Positions 16,606 through 26,458 of a stretch of 64,000 nucleotides of DNA are shown here, in pieces; position 1 is the stretch's first letter, and each line of letters opens with the position of its first letter. Source of the DNA: an uncultured Bacilli bacterium. Lineage in GTDB: Bacteria; Bacillota_I; Bacilli_A; RF39; UBA660. The translations under genes were made by a program, and so were the position numbers. The DNA lies in assembly GCA_934130545.1 (NCBI GenBank), contig CAKOYD010000006.1, positions 1-64,000 on the forward strand, in the 5' to 3' direction. A model generated the notes under the pieces. It did no database searches. It saw only the letters and a list, made by a program, of their open reading frames with translations, and had not been told where the DNA came from.

Positions 16606-18921
16606 CTAATCACCCGGTTTAGTAGTCATTAGCTTATAGAGTTTAGTATTTTTTGGAAATTTATTAACAAAAGGAACAAGACTACTACCGTATCTAATAA
16701 GCCCACATCCTGCATCAGAGTTAGTTATATATGACATTTGTAATTTAGAAATATTAAGCAAATCTCCTAACTCTTTTCTATCAGCTGATGCTTGATTTAA
16801 CATTACTATAAACTCACTATTAGATAACATTGTAGTTGCATCTACTGATGCTAATAAATATTGCACATTTTGAGTAATAGCAGTTGGATAAGCATTTCTT
16901 TTTCTAAACTGCCTCCAAGCACTATTGAAGAAAGTTGCCGAGTATTCATTTTCAAATAATACATGAATCTCATCTATAAAGATATGAGTTCTTTTACCTT
17001 TCTTAAAATTATCACTTACTCTATTTATCATAGCATCTGTTATTACTAATAATCCCATTGTCTTTAACTGCTTACCTAGTTTATAAATATCATAACTTAC
17101 TATTCTGCTACTTATATTTACATTAGTTTCGTGTGCAAATACATTTAAACTACCATTAGTAAATAATTCTAGTGATAATGCAAGTTCATTTGCTTCTTTT
17201 TCTGGTTGTTCTAATAATTTCTTTCTTAATGTCATAAGAGTTGGTACAACTCCTGTCTTATGGTATTCATCATAAGTTAATTGAGTACACCTATCTATTA
17301 TAGATTTCTCTTTCGGACCTAATCCTTTTTTGTCTAACTGTTCAAACAATGAAAGTATAAACTCTGACTTATCAATAACAGGATTAAGTCCATCTCCATA
17401 ACCCTCTACCATATCCATAGCATTTATATGGTCGGTACTACTTGCTGATATGCCTATTACTTCTCCACCTAGTGCTTTGACTAATGCTGAGTATTCACCC
17501 TCCGGATCACATATCATAATATCATCTTCAGTTGATAATGCTAAAAACACTATAATTTCTTTTGCACTAAAACTTTTACCACTACCCGGTACTCCTAGCA
17601 AAAATGATGATTGATTTTGTAAGTTGGCTTTGTTTACCATTATCAAATTATGACTAATTGCATTCTCTCCATAATATATTCCACCTTTATCCATAATTTC
17701 TTGTACTCTAAATGGCATTAAAACTGATAAACTTTCAGTAGTAAGAGTTCTTAATGTTTTTACATTTCTAACTCCAATAGGAAGTGCAGTATTTAGTCCA
17801 TCTAATTGTTGATAAGTTAAAGGTGCTATTTGGCACAAATGCTTTCTACCTGTTATCAGTATCGTTTCTGTGTCTGCATCTAATTGTTCTTTCGTATCAG
17901 CAGTAATAACAAGTGTAAGATTAGCAAACATCATTCTTTGATCTCTTGTTGTTAAGTCATCTAAGAACTCTTTACTTTCTTTTCTTTGTTGTTCCATATC
18001 GTATGGAATAACTGCACTAAAATTATTATTAGCATTTTGTTTTCTTTGCCAATTAGTAATATTAGTTTCTACTCCAAGTAATCTATTTTCTACTTCTTTT
18101 ACTGCCTCATCAGTTGGTACAGGTATAATATCAATACTCATTATCATATTAGAATTCATATCTGTAAGTTCGGCTACCATACTATCTTTTATATAACTTG
18201 CATACTCTTTTAAAAATAGCACTCTACCAAACTTTTTTCCCATCTCGAAATAATCTTTCTTAAAAGAAAATCCATCAGGACATATATAATCTTTAAAACT
18301 ATGTCCTTTTTTCATAAGTTCTTTTATATCTAGGTTATAATTTACTTCTTCTCCTATTCTATAAAAATCGTGTAATAGTCTTAATTTTTCTCTTGCATCA
18401 AGTTCCACACATTTGCTACCTAACTTTGCTAAATGAGATACAATATCTGTTGATACTCTCCTAAAATAATTTCTAGCATCTTCTATACTTTTCTTAAATA
18501 CTGAAATAGTTAAATATATTTCTCTTACCATACCATTACTATTAACAGCTTTATCAAGTAGCATTTGGTTATATTCTTGTCTATAAATATCTAATCCATC
18601 TTCTTTAAATGGTAATAATATTTCTTTTTCAAAATCTTTCTTATTAATTCTTCTTAAAGCAACTGTTATCTTGCTAGTAGCACCACTATCAAAAGAATTA
18701 AGTAATTCTCCATACTCTAAAAACATTGACTCTTTATCTTCTTTTGATGCTACTGCATAATTTATGTCAGTAAACTTAAATGTTTGAGAATACTTATTCT
18801 TGCCAACTAAAAATATTCCATCAGTCCATACTCTTTGAATAGGTATTACTTGTTGTATTGACTTAGGAATACTAAAATTATCTTTTTCCTGTTTCTTCAA
18901 ATTATTGATTGATTTTATCAT
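16606..18921 (-). CDS. virB4: VirB4-type conjugation ATPase
   Basis: About 771 aa. A cytoplasmic ATPase that powers substrate transfer through the type IV secretion channel. Walker A is GVPGSGKSFSA (about residue 444) and Walker B is HIFIDEIHVLFEN (about 650). The N-terminal domain (1-400) has the VirB4/TraC core pattern. ATG at 18921 is chosen for its GAGAGGAG binding site; the upstream extension lacks one. It overlaps the 3' end of prgI. The order prgI-virB4-hydrolase is that of pCF10 (PrgI, PrgJ, PrgK) and of Tn1549-type ICEs. Confidence 0.95.
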   Translation of the reverse strand: MIKSINNLKKQEKDNFSIPKSIQQVIPIQRVWTDGIFLVGKNKYSQTFKFTDINYAVASKEDKESMFLEYGELLNSFDSGATSKITVALRRINKKDFEKEILLPFKEDGLDIYRQEYNQMLLDKAVNSNGMVREIYLTISVFKKSIEDARNYFRRVSTDIVSHLAKLGSKCVELDAREKLRLLHDFYRIGEEVNYNLDIKELMKKGHSFKDYICPDGFSFKKDYFEMGKKFGRVLFLKEYASYIKDSMVAELTDMNSNMIMSIDIIPVPTDEAVKEVENRLLGVETNITNWQRKQNANNNFSAVIPYDMEQQRKESKEFLDDLTTRDQRMMFANLTLVITADTKEQLDADTETILITGRKHLCQIAPLTYQQLDGLNTALPIGVRNVKTLRTLTTESLSVLMPFRVQEIMDKGGIYYGENAISHNLIMVNKANLQNQSSFLLGVPGSGKSFSAKEIIVFLALSTEDDIMICDPEGEYSALVKALGGEVIGISASSTDHINAMDMVEGYGDGLNPVIDKSEFILSLFEQLDKKGLGPKEKSIIDRCTQLTYDEYHKTGVVPTLMTLRKKLLEQPEKEANELALSLELFTNGSLNVFAHETNVNISSRIVSYDIYKLGKQLKTMGLLVITDAMINRVSDNFKKGKRTHIFIDEIHVLFENEYSATFFNSAWRQFRKRNAYPTAITQNVQYLLASVDATTMLSNSEFIVMLNQASADRKELGDLLNISKLQMSYITNSDAGCGLIRYGSSLVPFVNKFPKNTKLYKLMTTKPGD

Positions 18922-19279
18922 CTTTGTTAAACTCCTCTCTTTCTTTATTTTCAATAACATTTTTAGTCATTTCATAATACATATTTTCTGTTTCAAACTT
19001 TAATGTTTTAGGTATAAGTATCTCGGATCTAATCCAAGTTTTTATAAAATCTTCCAAGTTCATACCATTATATTTAAAAAAACCAATACCTGCAAAAGGT
19101 ATGACTCCAATAATACAAATCCAAGATGTTATCTCTTTATTAAAAAAAGGACTAAATATAAAATATAGTCCAACTGCTACAACACAAGCACATATAGAAC
19201 ATATAAATTGCCTTAATGATAATCCAAAAAATAAATGTTCTGTATAGTTTCTTATTTCTCTGTTTATCTTCACTTCCAC
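18902..19279 (-). CDS. prgI: PrgI-family membrane protein
   Basis: A 125-aa protein with two close transmembrane helices (about 24-44 and 50-70) and a cytoplasmic tail, matching the PrgI/VirB3-like family: it starts MEVKINREIRNYTEHLFFGL, with LSLRQFICS following. It is a channel component that recruits VirB4. It lies directly upstream of virB4, with overlapping ends. Confidence 0.88.
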   Translation of the reverse strand: MEVKINREIRNYTEHLFFGLSLRQFICSICACVVAVGLYFIFSPFFNKEITSWICIIGVIPFAGIGFFKYNGMNLEDFIKTWIRSEILIPKTLKFETENMYYEMTKNVIENKEREEFNKDDKINQ

Positions 19280-19281
19280 TT

Positions 19282-19731
19282 CTATCTACCTCTTTCCATA
19301 TTTAAAGTTTCTTTTATATGCTTATCATAAAACTCGTTCACATAATTTGCTATTTCATGTCTGATATTTTCATATCTCAAATAAGCACTACTTTTTTCTT
19401 TTTCGATTTTGGCACTATATGATTCAGTAAACAATTCATCCTCTTTATCTTTTAATTCTATGTATTTTTTATCTTTCCATAATGAATTAGTAATATAATT
19501 TAATCTTCTTAAAGTGTTATTACACTCATTTAGTATTTCAACCGTTCCATTCAATATAAAAGCTGTTATAAAAAACTTTTCAAAGTTTCGTTCTCCTTTT
19601 TCTTTGTACATTTCGGTTAAAAATCTATTAACTTTTCTGTCATAATTTTTAGGATTAACATCACTACTGCATTGCCTTGTATAAACTTTATTACCTTCAT
19701 AGGTCATGCTTTTAAATAGTTCTCTACTCAT
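19282..19731 (-). CDS. Hypothetical protein in the conjugation operon
   Basis: 149 aa, helical, highly charged, cytoplasmic; two Cys. No family recognised. Two bases separate its end from the prgI start, and its C-terminal codons (ERGR) carry the AAAGAGG ribosome binding site for prgI. It is one of four unrecognised genes inserted between the VirB6-like and PrgI genes. Confidence 0.7.
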   Translation of the reverse strand: MSRELFKSMTYEGNKVYTRQCSSDVNPKNYDRKVNRFLTEMYKEKGERNFEKFFITAFILNGTVEILNECNNTLRRLNYITNSLWKDKKYIELKDKEDELFTESYSAKIEKEKSSAYLRYENIRHEIANYVNEFYDKHIKETLNMERGR

Positions 19732-19734
19732 ATA

Positions 19735-20256
19735 CTATCTACCACACTCTCTATCAGTTTTAACATTATATGTATGTCTAATATAATCACTAATACTATT
19801 TAACATATTATCATTTGAAAGTGATACTTGCTCTAAATAATCTCCATTTATATAATCTTTTTTGTTTTTATATATCATTACTATACTTTCTTTTGGATTG
19901 TCATAATTATAATCATCTATTGTGCAAATATAATCTCCTACCTTATAAATATCTTTTGACTTTCCAATAAACTCCATATATTCTTTCTTAATAAGTTTCA
20001 TATTAGTTCTTAACCAACTTTCTAACATTTCATAAGTAGAATTTTTTGTATTTTGGTATTCTTCACTTTTTATAAACTTCCTTGATAGATAATCACTAAA
20101 ATCATAATTAACATCACATTCAGTGCATACTGATTTTTTGTAAAAATCATTTAATAAATCATAACCTAAAATGAAGTTTAAATATTGAATCTCACTTTCT
20201 TCATTAAATGTATCTTTATCAATAATTACTTTGTTGTTTTTTATCTCGTATTGCAA
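19735..20256 (-). CDS. Hypothetical protein in the conjugation operon
   Basis: 173 aa, soluble, acidic; ends in ECGR. A CTECDVNYDFSDYL stretch has two close Cys, but no zinc motif is complete. It overlaps the preceding gene by 16 bp. No family recognised; it travels with the surrounding transfer genes. Confidence 0.7.
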   Translation of the reverse strand: MQYEIKNNKVIIDKDTFNEESEIQYLNFILGYDLLNDFYKKSVCTECDVNYDFSDYLSRKFIKSEEYQNTKNSTYEMLESWLRTNMKLIKKEYMEFIGKSKDIYKVGDYICTIDDYNYDNPKESIVMIYKNKKDYINGDYLEQVSLSNDNMLNSISDYIRHTYNVKTDRECGR

Positions 20257-20522
20257 GACTTATCACTCCTTTCCTTTTTATAAAAAGTATCAGCAAGATT
20301 ACCTCCTGCCAATACTTTCTTAAAATCCTCCATAGCTTTGCCTAAATCTTTATTGTAATAATACCCATATCCCCAATTCATTTTATTATTTTCAATCTCA
20401 TAGTTAAATGCAATTATGTATTCTACTGTATCATCATAATGTCTTTCTACAAGTGCAACAGGCATTTCATTTCTATAACCTACATCAACTACAAACATTC
20501 CATTATCTAATTTTCTATTCAT
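20241..20522 (-). CDS. Hypothetical protein in the conjugation operon
   Basis: 93 aa, predicted beta-strands followed by helix (VALVERHYDDTVEYIIAFNYEI, with NWGYGYYY following), no membrane segment. It begins MNRK, as does the next gene upstream. No family recognised. Resembles the small accessory domains that accompany ICE replication and transfer proteins, but this is only an impression. Confidence 0.65.
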   Translation of the reverse strand: MNRKLDNGMFVVDVGYRNEMPVALVERHYDDTVEYIIAFNYEIENNKMNWGYGYYYNKDLGKAMEDFKKVLAGGNLADTFYKKERSDKSCNTR

Positions 20523-20526
20523 TTAA

Positions 20527-21438
20527 TTATCTCTCCCTATCTTTACTTTTATTCTTTTCTAATTTTCTATCATCGTTGAATCTAGTTTCTAAATCTCCCC
20601 AACCTATAATTTTGTAGCCATCTTCATCCATAGTAATAACATCTTCTAAATGATATTTTTTTATATCCTCTTTTAATTTTTCAATATCTTTTTCATTAAA
20701 CTTCGTATAATGATTATTCCACTCTTCTTTTGTAATATGACTTATTGAAGCAGTTGACTCACAAACATTATCATAGACTGTCTGTAAAAGTTTAGAACAC
20801 TTGGATATTTTTGGTAATTTTAAATACTCATCAAAATCTATATAAATTAAATCTTCAACATTCTCTATGGTTTCTTCATAACTTGCAACAATATATGCTT
20901 TTTCTTTTCCATTTTCATATAAAATTGCATTACATCTTAAATCTCCATAATCAGTTTCCCAATTTTCTAATACTTTAACATATTTTGTTTTATAATATTG
21001 CATTACATCAGGTGTACTTAATCCTGTTTTTTTATCTAAATATTCTTTGGTAATATTATTATCTTTACAATATTGTAGGTATTCTTGGACACCATCTTTA
21101 TATTCAATGTCTGTTGGGTATAATTCAAAAATTGAGTGCCAAATTCCATAGTGGACATCATCAGTCATATATCCTATTTTTAGTCCTTCTTCTAAATAAT
21201 TGTAAATATAATAATCAAAATTAAAAGCCCATTCAGGTACTTGTGTATAATTATCAATTCTATTTTTAGAATAAGGATCAAACTCTATTGCTTCATCATA
21301 CCCATCACTTGCTAAAACATAAACATCATCATTTTTAGGATTATATAAAATATAATCAATGTGTTTATTTTGATGATCTATCGTTTCTTTTAAATAACTC
21401 TCTATATCATTTTTAATTTCTTCTATTTTTCTATTCAT
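20527..21438 (-). CDS. Hypothetical 303-aa protein in the conjugation operon
   Basis: Soluble, acidic, with alternating strands and helices (YILYNPKNDDVYVLASDGYD near the N-terminus and IVASYEETIENVEDLIYI in the middle). No catalytic motif recognised. It ends KDRER, whose codons form the GGGAGAG binding site for the next gene. It lies 12 bp after the VirB6-like gene. Probably a cytoplasmic accessory factor of the element. Confidence 0.7.
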   Translation of the reverse strand: MNRKIEEIKNDIESYLKETIDHQNKHIDYILYNPKNDDVYVLASDGYDEAIEFDPYSKNRIDNYTQVPEWAFNFDYYIYNYLEEGLKIGYMTDDVHYGIWHSIFELYPTDIEYKDGVQEYLQYCKDNNITKEYLDKKTGLSTPDVMQYYKTKYVKVLENWETDYGDLRCNAILYENGKEKAYIVASYEETIENVEDLIYIDFDEYLKLPKISKCSKLLQTVYDNVCESTASISHITKEEWNNHYTKFNEKDIEKLKEDIKKYHLEDVITMDEDGYKIIGWGDLETRFNDDRKLEKNKSKDRER

Positions 21439-21449
21439 TTCTTTTTCTC

Positions 21450-22298
21450 CTATAATCCCATCATCTCTCTTACTACTCTATCACTCATTTTAATAGTACC
21501 TACTAAAACAAGCATATTAAAGATTAGTTCTCCTATGTACTTCCACACTTGCGTAACGGCAGCTGCACTTGTATCAACAACCGGTGGACTAGATGCAAAT
21601 AGTGAGAAAATAATACAAGACAACACTATTATTGCTCCCTCCAAACAAACTGCTGTAAATGACTTTAAAAAACTAGCACATATCCTTTGTGTTGGCTCTC
21701 CGGCTACTGTTGATAATGGTATAGGTGCTATTGCCGTATATAAATATAATTTAAAAAATCTGCCATATACAGTAAGTATCATAATAAATGATAATACCGT
21801 CACGAATAGTCCACCTATTAAGGTTACCGCCCATAGTGGTATTGACTCAAAAAATCCACAACTTTCTACTGCTTTAACTATCTCTTGTGGTAATATTGTT
21901 TTTGATACAGTACCAAAACCTGCTGACTGCATTATTGTTGACATTACACCTTGTATTATTTTAAATATTGCTAACATTAAATCTAATCCGTATGTCACGA
22001 TACCTTTGGCAATAGCAAATCTTACAAATAGTTTTATTGCGTGTTCCGGCTTTTTAACATCTGCAAGAGAACTGCAAGTTTTAACAACACCTACAACAAA
22101 GAATAATACAAGTAGTGCTAATCCTATTGCTTGAACTGCACCATTTATTTTTAATATTACTTGCCAAATTGTTCCACCTTTAAATGTTTCAGGGGATTGT
22201 GTAATTATCTGCCATATCTCACTTAATTTGTTGTTCCAAGTATCTATTGCATTTTCTAAATTGTTTACTACCCAATTTCCACTAGCTAATACTAACAT
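21450..22298 (-). CDS. VirB6/TrbL-like polytopic channel protein
   Basis: 282 aa with about six hydrophobic segments (for example AIGLALLVLFFVVGVVKTCS, and LWAVTLIGGLFVTVLSFIMI), a conserved central PIPLSTVAGEP loop typical of the VirB6-like proteins of Tn1549-type ICEs, and a final helix before the C-terminus. It would form the inner membrane channel. It follows the Maff2-like gene and precedes four unrecognised genes. Confidence 0.82.
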   Translation of the reverse strand: MLVLASGNWVVNNLENAIDTWNNKLSEIWQIITQSPETFKGGTIWQVILKINGAVQAIGLALLVLFFVVGVVKTCSSLADVKKPEHAIKLFVRFAIAKGIVTYGLDLMLAIFKIIQGVMSTIMQSAGFGTVSKTILPQEIVKAVESCGFFESIPLWAVTLIGGLFVTVLSFIMILTVYGRFFKLYLYTAIAPIPLSTVAGEPTQRICASFLKSFTAVCLEGAIIVLSCIIFSLFASSPPVVDTSAAAVTQVWKYIGELIFNMLVLVGTIKMSDRVVREMMGL

Positions 22299-22350
22299 TT
22301 TCCACCTCCTATAAAAGATTAAAGGGTAGAAATATCTTCCACCCTTTCAA

Positions 22351-22680
22351 TTAACCTGCAATAGTTTTTAATATAACTTTGGCACACATTACAATAATTC
22401 CACCTACACAAAACAATGCTCCATTTACTCGCTGTGATGGATCGTGATTAGTAAATGATAATCCTATTTGCACTACTCCATATCCTGCAATTATTCCTCC
22501 TACTACTTTTGTTAACTGAAATATAAAATCTGATAAGTTATTAACTATGGCAATAGGATCCTCAGCTGCTAAAACATTAGGTGCAAATAATGTTAAACTA
22601 CTTATTCCAATTAGTGCTAGTACATAAATCTTATATCCTTTCTTTAATTTTTTTTCTATACTTTTATTGTTTTTCTTCAT
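22351..22680 (-). CDS. Maff2/VirB2-like small membrane protein
   Basis: 109 aa: basic N-terminus, a first hydrophobic segment ending in PNVLAA (signal-like), then two helices around FTNHDPSQRVNGALFCVGG. The DPSQR-N-A loop is characteristic of the Maff2/VirB2-like pilin-sized proteins in Tn1549-type elements. It overlaps the end of virD4 and precedes the VirB6-like gene. Confidence 0.85.
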   Translation of the reverse strand: MKKNNKSIEKKLKKGYKIYVLALIGISSLTLFAPNVLAAEDPIAIVNNLSDFIFQLTKVVGGIIAGYGVVQIGLSFTNHDPSQRVNGALFCVGGIIVMCAKVILKTIAG

Positions 22681-24484
22681 TTTTAACTTTCCTTTCTTTT
22701 AAATAATTTTCCACATCTTCACTTGATATAACTTCATAATTACTTGCTATTTCTTCAATATCAATAAAATCATAATTAGATGTATTATAACCAACTGTTA
22801 TTGTTGCAATAGCATTATCTATTTTTCCGTGTTCGTATGCCGGTGCTTTACCATCAGTAGTTAGACTTATATTTGGATGTTTTAAAATATCATATTTCAA
22901 ATCCTTTATAGGTCTTTCTCCTCTAATAAATAAAATTGCATACTTGTTATCTAACATTCTAACTTCATCAGGTGTCATTAATTCTCTACCTGTTTGTTGA
23001 TAGTTTGTTGAATAATTACCATTTCTTCCGTGTGATTTTCCATAAGTATTTAAGTCCAAGTTCTCTTTTCCTAAAAGTTCACTAACATACTTATGAGTGC
23101 TTTGTTCATTTCCACCTAAGTATAAGAATTCATCACAATTACCTACAATGCTTTCCCATTGCTTTTCAAATAATGCTTTTAATTGAGCTAGATTTTGCAA
23201 TATTATAGATACTGACACCTGTCTTGATCTCATAACTGAAAGAATTTTGTCAAAATCTTCGGGTAAACTCACATTAGCAAATTCATCCATTACAAAATGC
23301 ACAGGTACAGGTAAACTTCCTTTATACCTATGGTCTGCAACATAAAATAACTGTTGAAATAGTTGTGTATATAAAATACTTACTATAAAATTAAATGATG
23401 TGTCATTATCAGGAATAAGAGCAAACAATGCAGTTTTCTTTTCTCCTAAACTTGGTAAATCAAGTTCATCAGTCATAGTAAGCATAGATAAACTTCTTAA
23501 ATTAAACTTTTCAAGTCTTGATGCTAATGTTATTTGAATTGACTTTAATGTTTTAGCACTACCACTGTGGTAATCCCTATAATATTTAAGTGCTATATGT
23601 TCCGGATTTTTCTTTTCTAACTTTTCAAATAATAAATCAAGTGGAGATAAGTACATATCATCATCTTCTTTGACATCTCCTGCTCTTAACATTTCCATTA
23701 CCATAGTAAAGTTTTGTTCTTCTTCCGGTGCTTCATACCATAAATAAAATATGAGTGATAATAAAAGCATTGATGCAGCAGTGTCCCAAAAAGGATCATT
23801 ACTTTGACTTCCTTTTGGCGTAGTTGACTTAAATAAATTCGTTACCAACCTCTGCACATCATTATCATCTTTTAAATATACGAATGGATTATAACAATGT
23901 GATTTGTCCATATTGATTAAATCTAGCACCTTTACTTCATAACCTTTTTTCTCTAATAAACATCCGGTATCTCTTAATATTTCTCCTTTGGGATCTAATA
24001 TTACAAAAGAACAATTACATTGCATTATATTAGGTTTTGCATAAAATCTAGTCTTACCTGCACCACTTCCACCACATATTAAAACATTTAAGTTTCTTCT
24101 ATGCTTTCTACCATCAAGTCCTATTTCAACATTTTGTGTTAATATCTTGTTATTATTACTATTCTTTTCTTTATATTTCTTACAAACACTTTTTGCACTT
24201 CCCCATTTAGCACTACCATACTCCTCATTTCTTCTATAATTTTTCCTAGTTGAATAATAAAGAACTATGCCTCCAATATAAATAAGTAATAAAAAAAGAA
24301 CAGTCTTTCCACTATTCTCACAAAGTTTAATATTTAAAGGATTATTAAATATTTCATTAGAGTTCTTTACTATACTTGGTAGTCCACCACTTGCATAAGG
24401 TGCTATTAAAAGTGCTAACCATATAACAGGAATAATACCTATAATTGATAAGACTATTATTTGTCTTTTTTTATCTTCTGCCAT
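22664..24484 (-). CDS. virD4: Type IV coupling protein VirD4/TraG
   Basis: 606 aa. Two N-terminal transmembrane helices (about 8-28, 57-77), Walker A CGGSGAGKTRFYAKPN (about 140), Walker B FVMDEFANVSLPEDF (about 398), followed by the conserved SVSIILQNLAQLKALF segment. It couples the relaxase-DNA complex to the channel. The start ATG overlaps the stop of the upstream gene. Length and motifs fit PcfC-type coupling proteins. Confidence 0.95.
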   Translation of the reverse strand: MAEDKKRQIIVLSIIGIIPVIWLALLIAPYASGGLPSIVKNSNEIFNNPLNIKLCENSGKTVLFLLLIYIGGIVLYYSTRKNYRRNEEYGSAKWGSAKSVCKKYKEKNSNNNKILTQNVEIGLDGRKHRRNLNVLICGGSGAGKTRFYAKPNIMQCNCSFVILDPKGEILRDTGCLLEKKGYEVKVLDLINMDKSHCYNPFVYLKDDNDVQRLVTNLFKSTTPKGSQSNDPFWDTAASMLLLSLIFYLWYEAPEEEQNFTMVMEMLRAGDVKEDDDMYLSPLDLLFEKLEKKNPEHIALKYYRDYHSGSAKTLKSIQITLASRLEKFNLRSLSMLTMTDELDLPSLGEKKTALFALIPDNDTSFNFIVSILYTQLFQQLFYVADHRYKGSLPVPVHFVMDEFANVSLPEDFDKILSVMRSRQVSVSIILQNLAQLKALFEKQWESIVGNCDEFLYLGGNEQSTHKYVSELLGKENLDLNTYGKSHGRNGNYSTNYQQTGRELMTPDEVRMLDNKYAILFIRGERPIKDLKYDILKHPNISLTTDGKAPAYEHGKIDNAIATITVGYNTSNYDFIDIEEIASNYEVISSEDVENYLKERKVKNEEKQ

Positions 24485-24813
24485 TATCTCTCGTATGTTT
24501 CTTTATGAGGACTTTTTTTTTTACCAACTTTTTCGCTATCATCTAACAATCTCAACAAAAGCTCATTTATATCATTTCGTGATTCATTCATACTTTTAAG
24601 TTTATATCTATAATTGTTTAAAGCATTTATAACTATCCCTAGTTCGTATTTGTCCATATCAGTCTTACCATAATCAGTTAATTTAATAATAATTTCATCA
24701 ACTGACTCTGTTGACCTATCTTGATTTGATAAATAGTTTCTTAATAATGTAAGTGATTTTATAATAAGATTACTTTCGTTTAATGTAAATTCATATCTTA
24801 TTGTGCCCTTCAT
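24484..24813 (-). CDS. Hypothetical helical protein before virD4
   Basis: 109 aa, all-helical, charged, soluble; no recognised domain. It ends KETYER, and its stop overlaps the virD4 start, giving tight coupling. In related elements a small gene is common at this place, but its job is unknown. Confidence 0.7.
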   Translation of the reverse strand: MKGTIRYEFTLNESNLIIKSLTLLRNYLSNQDRSTESVDEIIIKLTDYGKTDMDKYELGIVINALNNYRYKLKSMNESRNDINELLLRLLDDSEKVGKKKSPHKETYER

Positions 24814-24815
24814 AA

Positions 24816-25673
24816 TTACCTTTCTTGCTCTCTATTTTTACTTTTTACATTCTCTTGTATATAATCACTAATTTGTTTATTAAGTTCTTTAACAGATTCT
24901 CTCATAGAAGTTAATTCGTTTACCATATCTTTCTTTTCCATATCTTTAAATCTTTCTGTTATTTTTTCTATATTATCAAAATCAATATCAAATCCATATT
25001 TTTTGCACAACATATATGCTACACAATTTGCTTTATCCTTATCAACTTCCTTTGTGTTATCGTATATATTTATTTTTGCAAGTTCTACTACTGCTTTTTT
25101 AAAAGCAATATTGCTATCTTCATTTTTGCATAAATATAATACTTTGTTCTCTGTATCCCATTTGGAAGAAAGTCCATCTTCTAAACTTTCAACACTTTTA
25201 ACATCCATAGGACACTCGTGCAATAATGCTTGTAATATCATTTTTTTATCATAATTTTTAACATAAGGTTTTATATTTGTTTCGGATATATCTACAAGTT
25301 CTTTTGCAGTATAACCTTTAACAGTTCTACCATCTTTTGTTGTATATGGTTCTTTCGGATCAAGAATAACTATCTTTTTAGGATATTTATTCTTAAAACT
25401 CACTTTATCTTCAATCCATTTTTTCATTTCTTTTAATTGAGTAGCACTCGGTAATTGTTTAGCAATAAGTATTGCATTTCTAGGTGTGTATAAATCAAAC
25501 TTACCTTGAATAGATAAATACTCTTTAAAAAAATCAAGATTAGTAGTAAGTTCTTCCAATCCCTTATCAATAGTTTTATAAGCATTATCTAATTGTTCTC
25601 TTTTCTTTTTGATATATGCCTCTTTATCATAAGTGCTTTTAGTATCTTTTTCATTTAGTATTTCATCAACCAT
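24816..25673 (-). CDS. ArdC/LtrC-like protein, protease motif absent
   Basis: 285 aa. Residues 45-150 have the ArdC N-terminal pattern (YTPRNAILIAKQLPSATQLK, then KKWIEDKVSFK and IVILDPKEPY), a single-stranded DNA-binding module of antirestriction and replication proteins. The following region resembles the metallopeptidase half (VVELAKINIYDN...DKANCVAYMLCKKYGFD), but HExxH is not present; only LLHECPMD is seen, so peptidase activity is doubtful. A coiled tail ends REQER. It may protect incoming single-stranded DNA or have another accessory role in transfer. Confidence 0.7.
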   Translation of the reverse strand: MVDEILNEKDTKSTYDKEAYIKKKREQLDNAYKTIDKGLEELTTNLDFFKEYLSIQGKFDLYTPRNAILIAKQLPSATQLKEMKKWIEDKVSFKNKYPKKIVILDPKEPYTTKDGRTVKGYTAKELVDISETNIKPYVKNYDKKMILQALLHECPMDVKSVESLEDGLSSKWDTENKVLYLCKNEDSNIAFKKAVVELAKINIYDNTKEVDKDKANCVAYMLCKKYGFDIDFDNIEKITERFKDMEKKDMVNELTSMRESVKELNKQISDYIQENVKSKNREQER

Positions 25674-25675
25674 TA

Positions 25676-26458
25676 TTATCTTTCCTTTCTTTTACTTGTT
25701 TTTTTAGGTTTTACTTCTTTTGATACATTTTCTTTGCTTTTATCAGATAATGCTTTATCCTTATCAATATCCAATGTATCTTTACTATCAGCTTTAACTT
25801 TTTCTTTCAATTCATTTAACATTTTACGAACAGAAGGTTTCTTATTCTTTACTTCACCATCCTGTACCTTTGAGTTCTTTAAGTTTGGCTCTGACAGAGG
25901 GTTTTGTGTCTTTGCCAACTCCGGGTTTGATACTTCATTTTGCTCCTTTTGAATAGGTTTAGATAAAATATCACTTGCAAGTTTTTCTTCATCTGATATA
26001 ACAGGAATGCCTTTTTCCTTTGCCTCTTTCATCATTTCTTCCATCTTATCCTTTTCAATTTCATTTCTAATAGTAATATTATCTGTTTGTGCAAGTTTAA
26101 ATCTTTCAACAACACGATTGACTTTTGAAGCATCTTCACTTCTTACCATAATATCAACTATTCCATCATTATCAGGAGTGTTTTTATCTATTAAAGCAGT
26201 ATAAAGTATTCCATATTTCTTAGCCTCTTTTTCAAACTTTGCTAACTCATTTGCTTTAACAGAAAATATTTTAAGTGGACTTCCTGACTTTAACATTTTA
26301 TTAAGTGATGTTTTACCCTTTGTCATTTTTTTATCTTTTGCCATAGTGTATAACATCACTGCTATTCGTTCTGCACCACTACCACTAACTCTTAACAGCA
26401 TTTCTATTCCCTCAATAGAAAACTTGACCATTTGTTCTGCAGCTTCACTTGAATTCAT
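25676..26458 (-). CDS. PcfB-like accessory protein (DUF3801)
   Basis: 260 aa. Residues 1-130 have the PcfB/DUF3801 pattern: MVKFSIEGIEMLLRVSGSG, then AVMLYTMAKDKKMTKGKTSL and LKIFSVKANELAKFEKEAKKYGI. The C-terminal half is a low-complexity Lys/Glu/Ser tail ending SKRKER. In pCF10 the PcfB group belongs to the relaxosome/coupling step. It overlaps the relaxase start region by four bases. Confidence 0.85.
   Translation of the reverse strand: MNSSEAAEQMVKFSIEGIEMLLRVSGSGAERIAVMLYTMAKDKKMTKGKTSLNKMLKSGSPLKIFSVKANELAKFEKEAKKYGILYTALIDKNTPDNDGIVDIMVRSEDASKVNRVVERFKLAQTDNITIRNEIEKDKMEEMMKEAKEKGIPVISDEEKLASDILSKPIQKEQNEVSNPELAKTQNPLSEPNLKNSKVQDGEVKNKKPSVRKMLNELKEKVKADSKDTLDIDKDKALSDKSKENVSKEVKPKKTSKRKER

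Noticed and set aside
21535..22134. A 199-codon open frame on the plus strand
   Set aside because: It is antisense to the VirB6-like membrane protein, without ribosome binding site or recognisable domain; the minus-strand gene explains the open frame.
24816..25673. Calling this protein an active zinc metallopeptidase
   Set aside because: HExxH is missing; only an ArdC-like DNA-binding half and a degenerate second half are seen.
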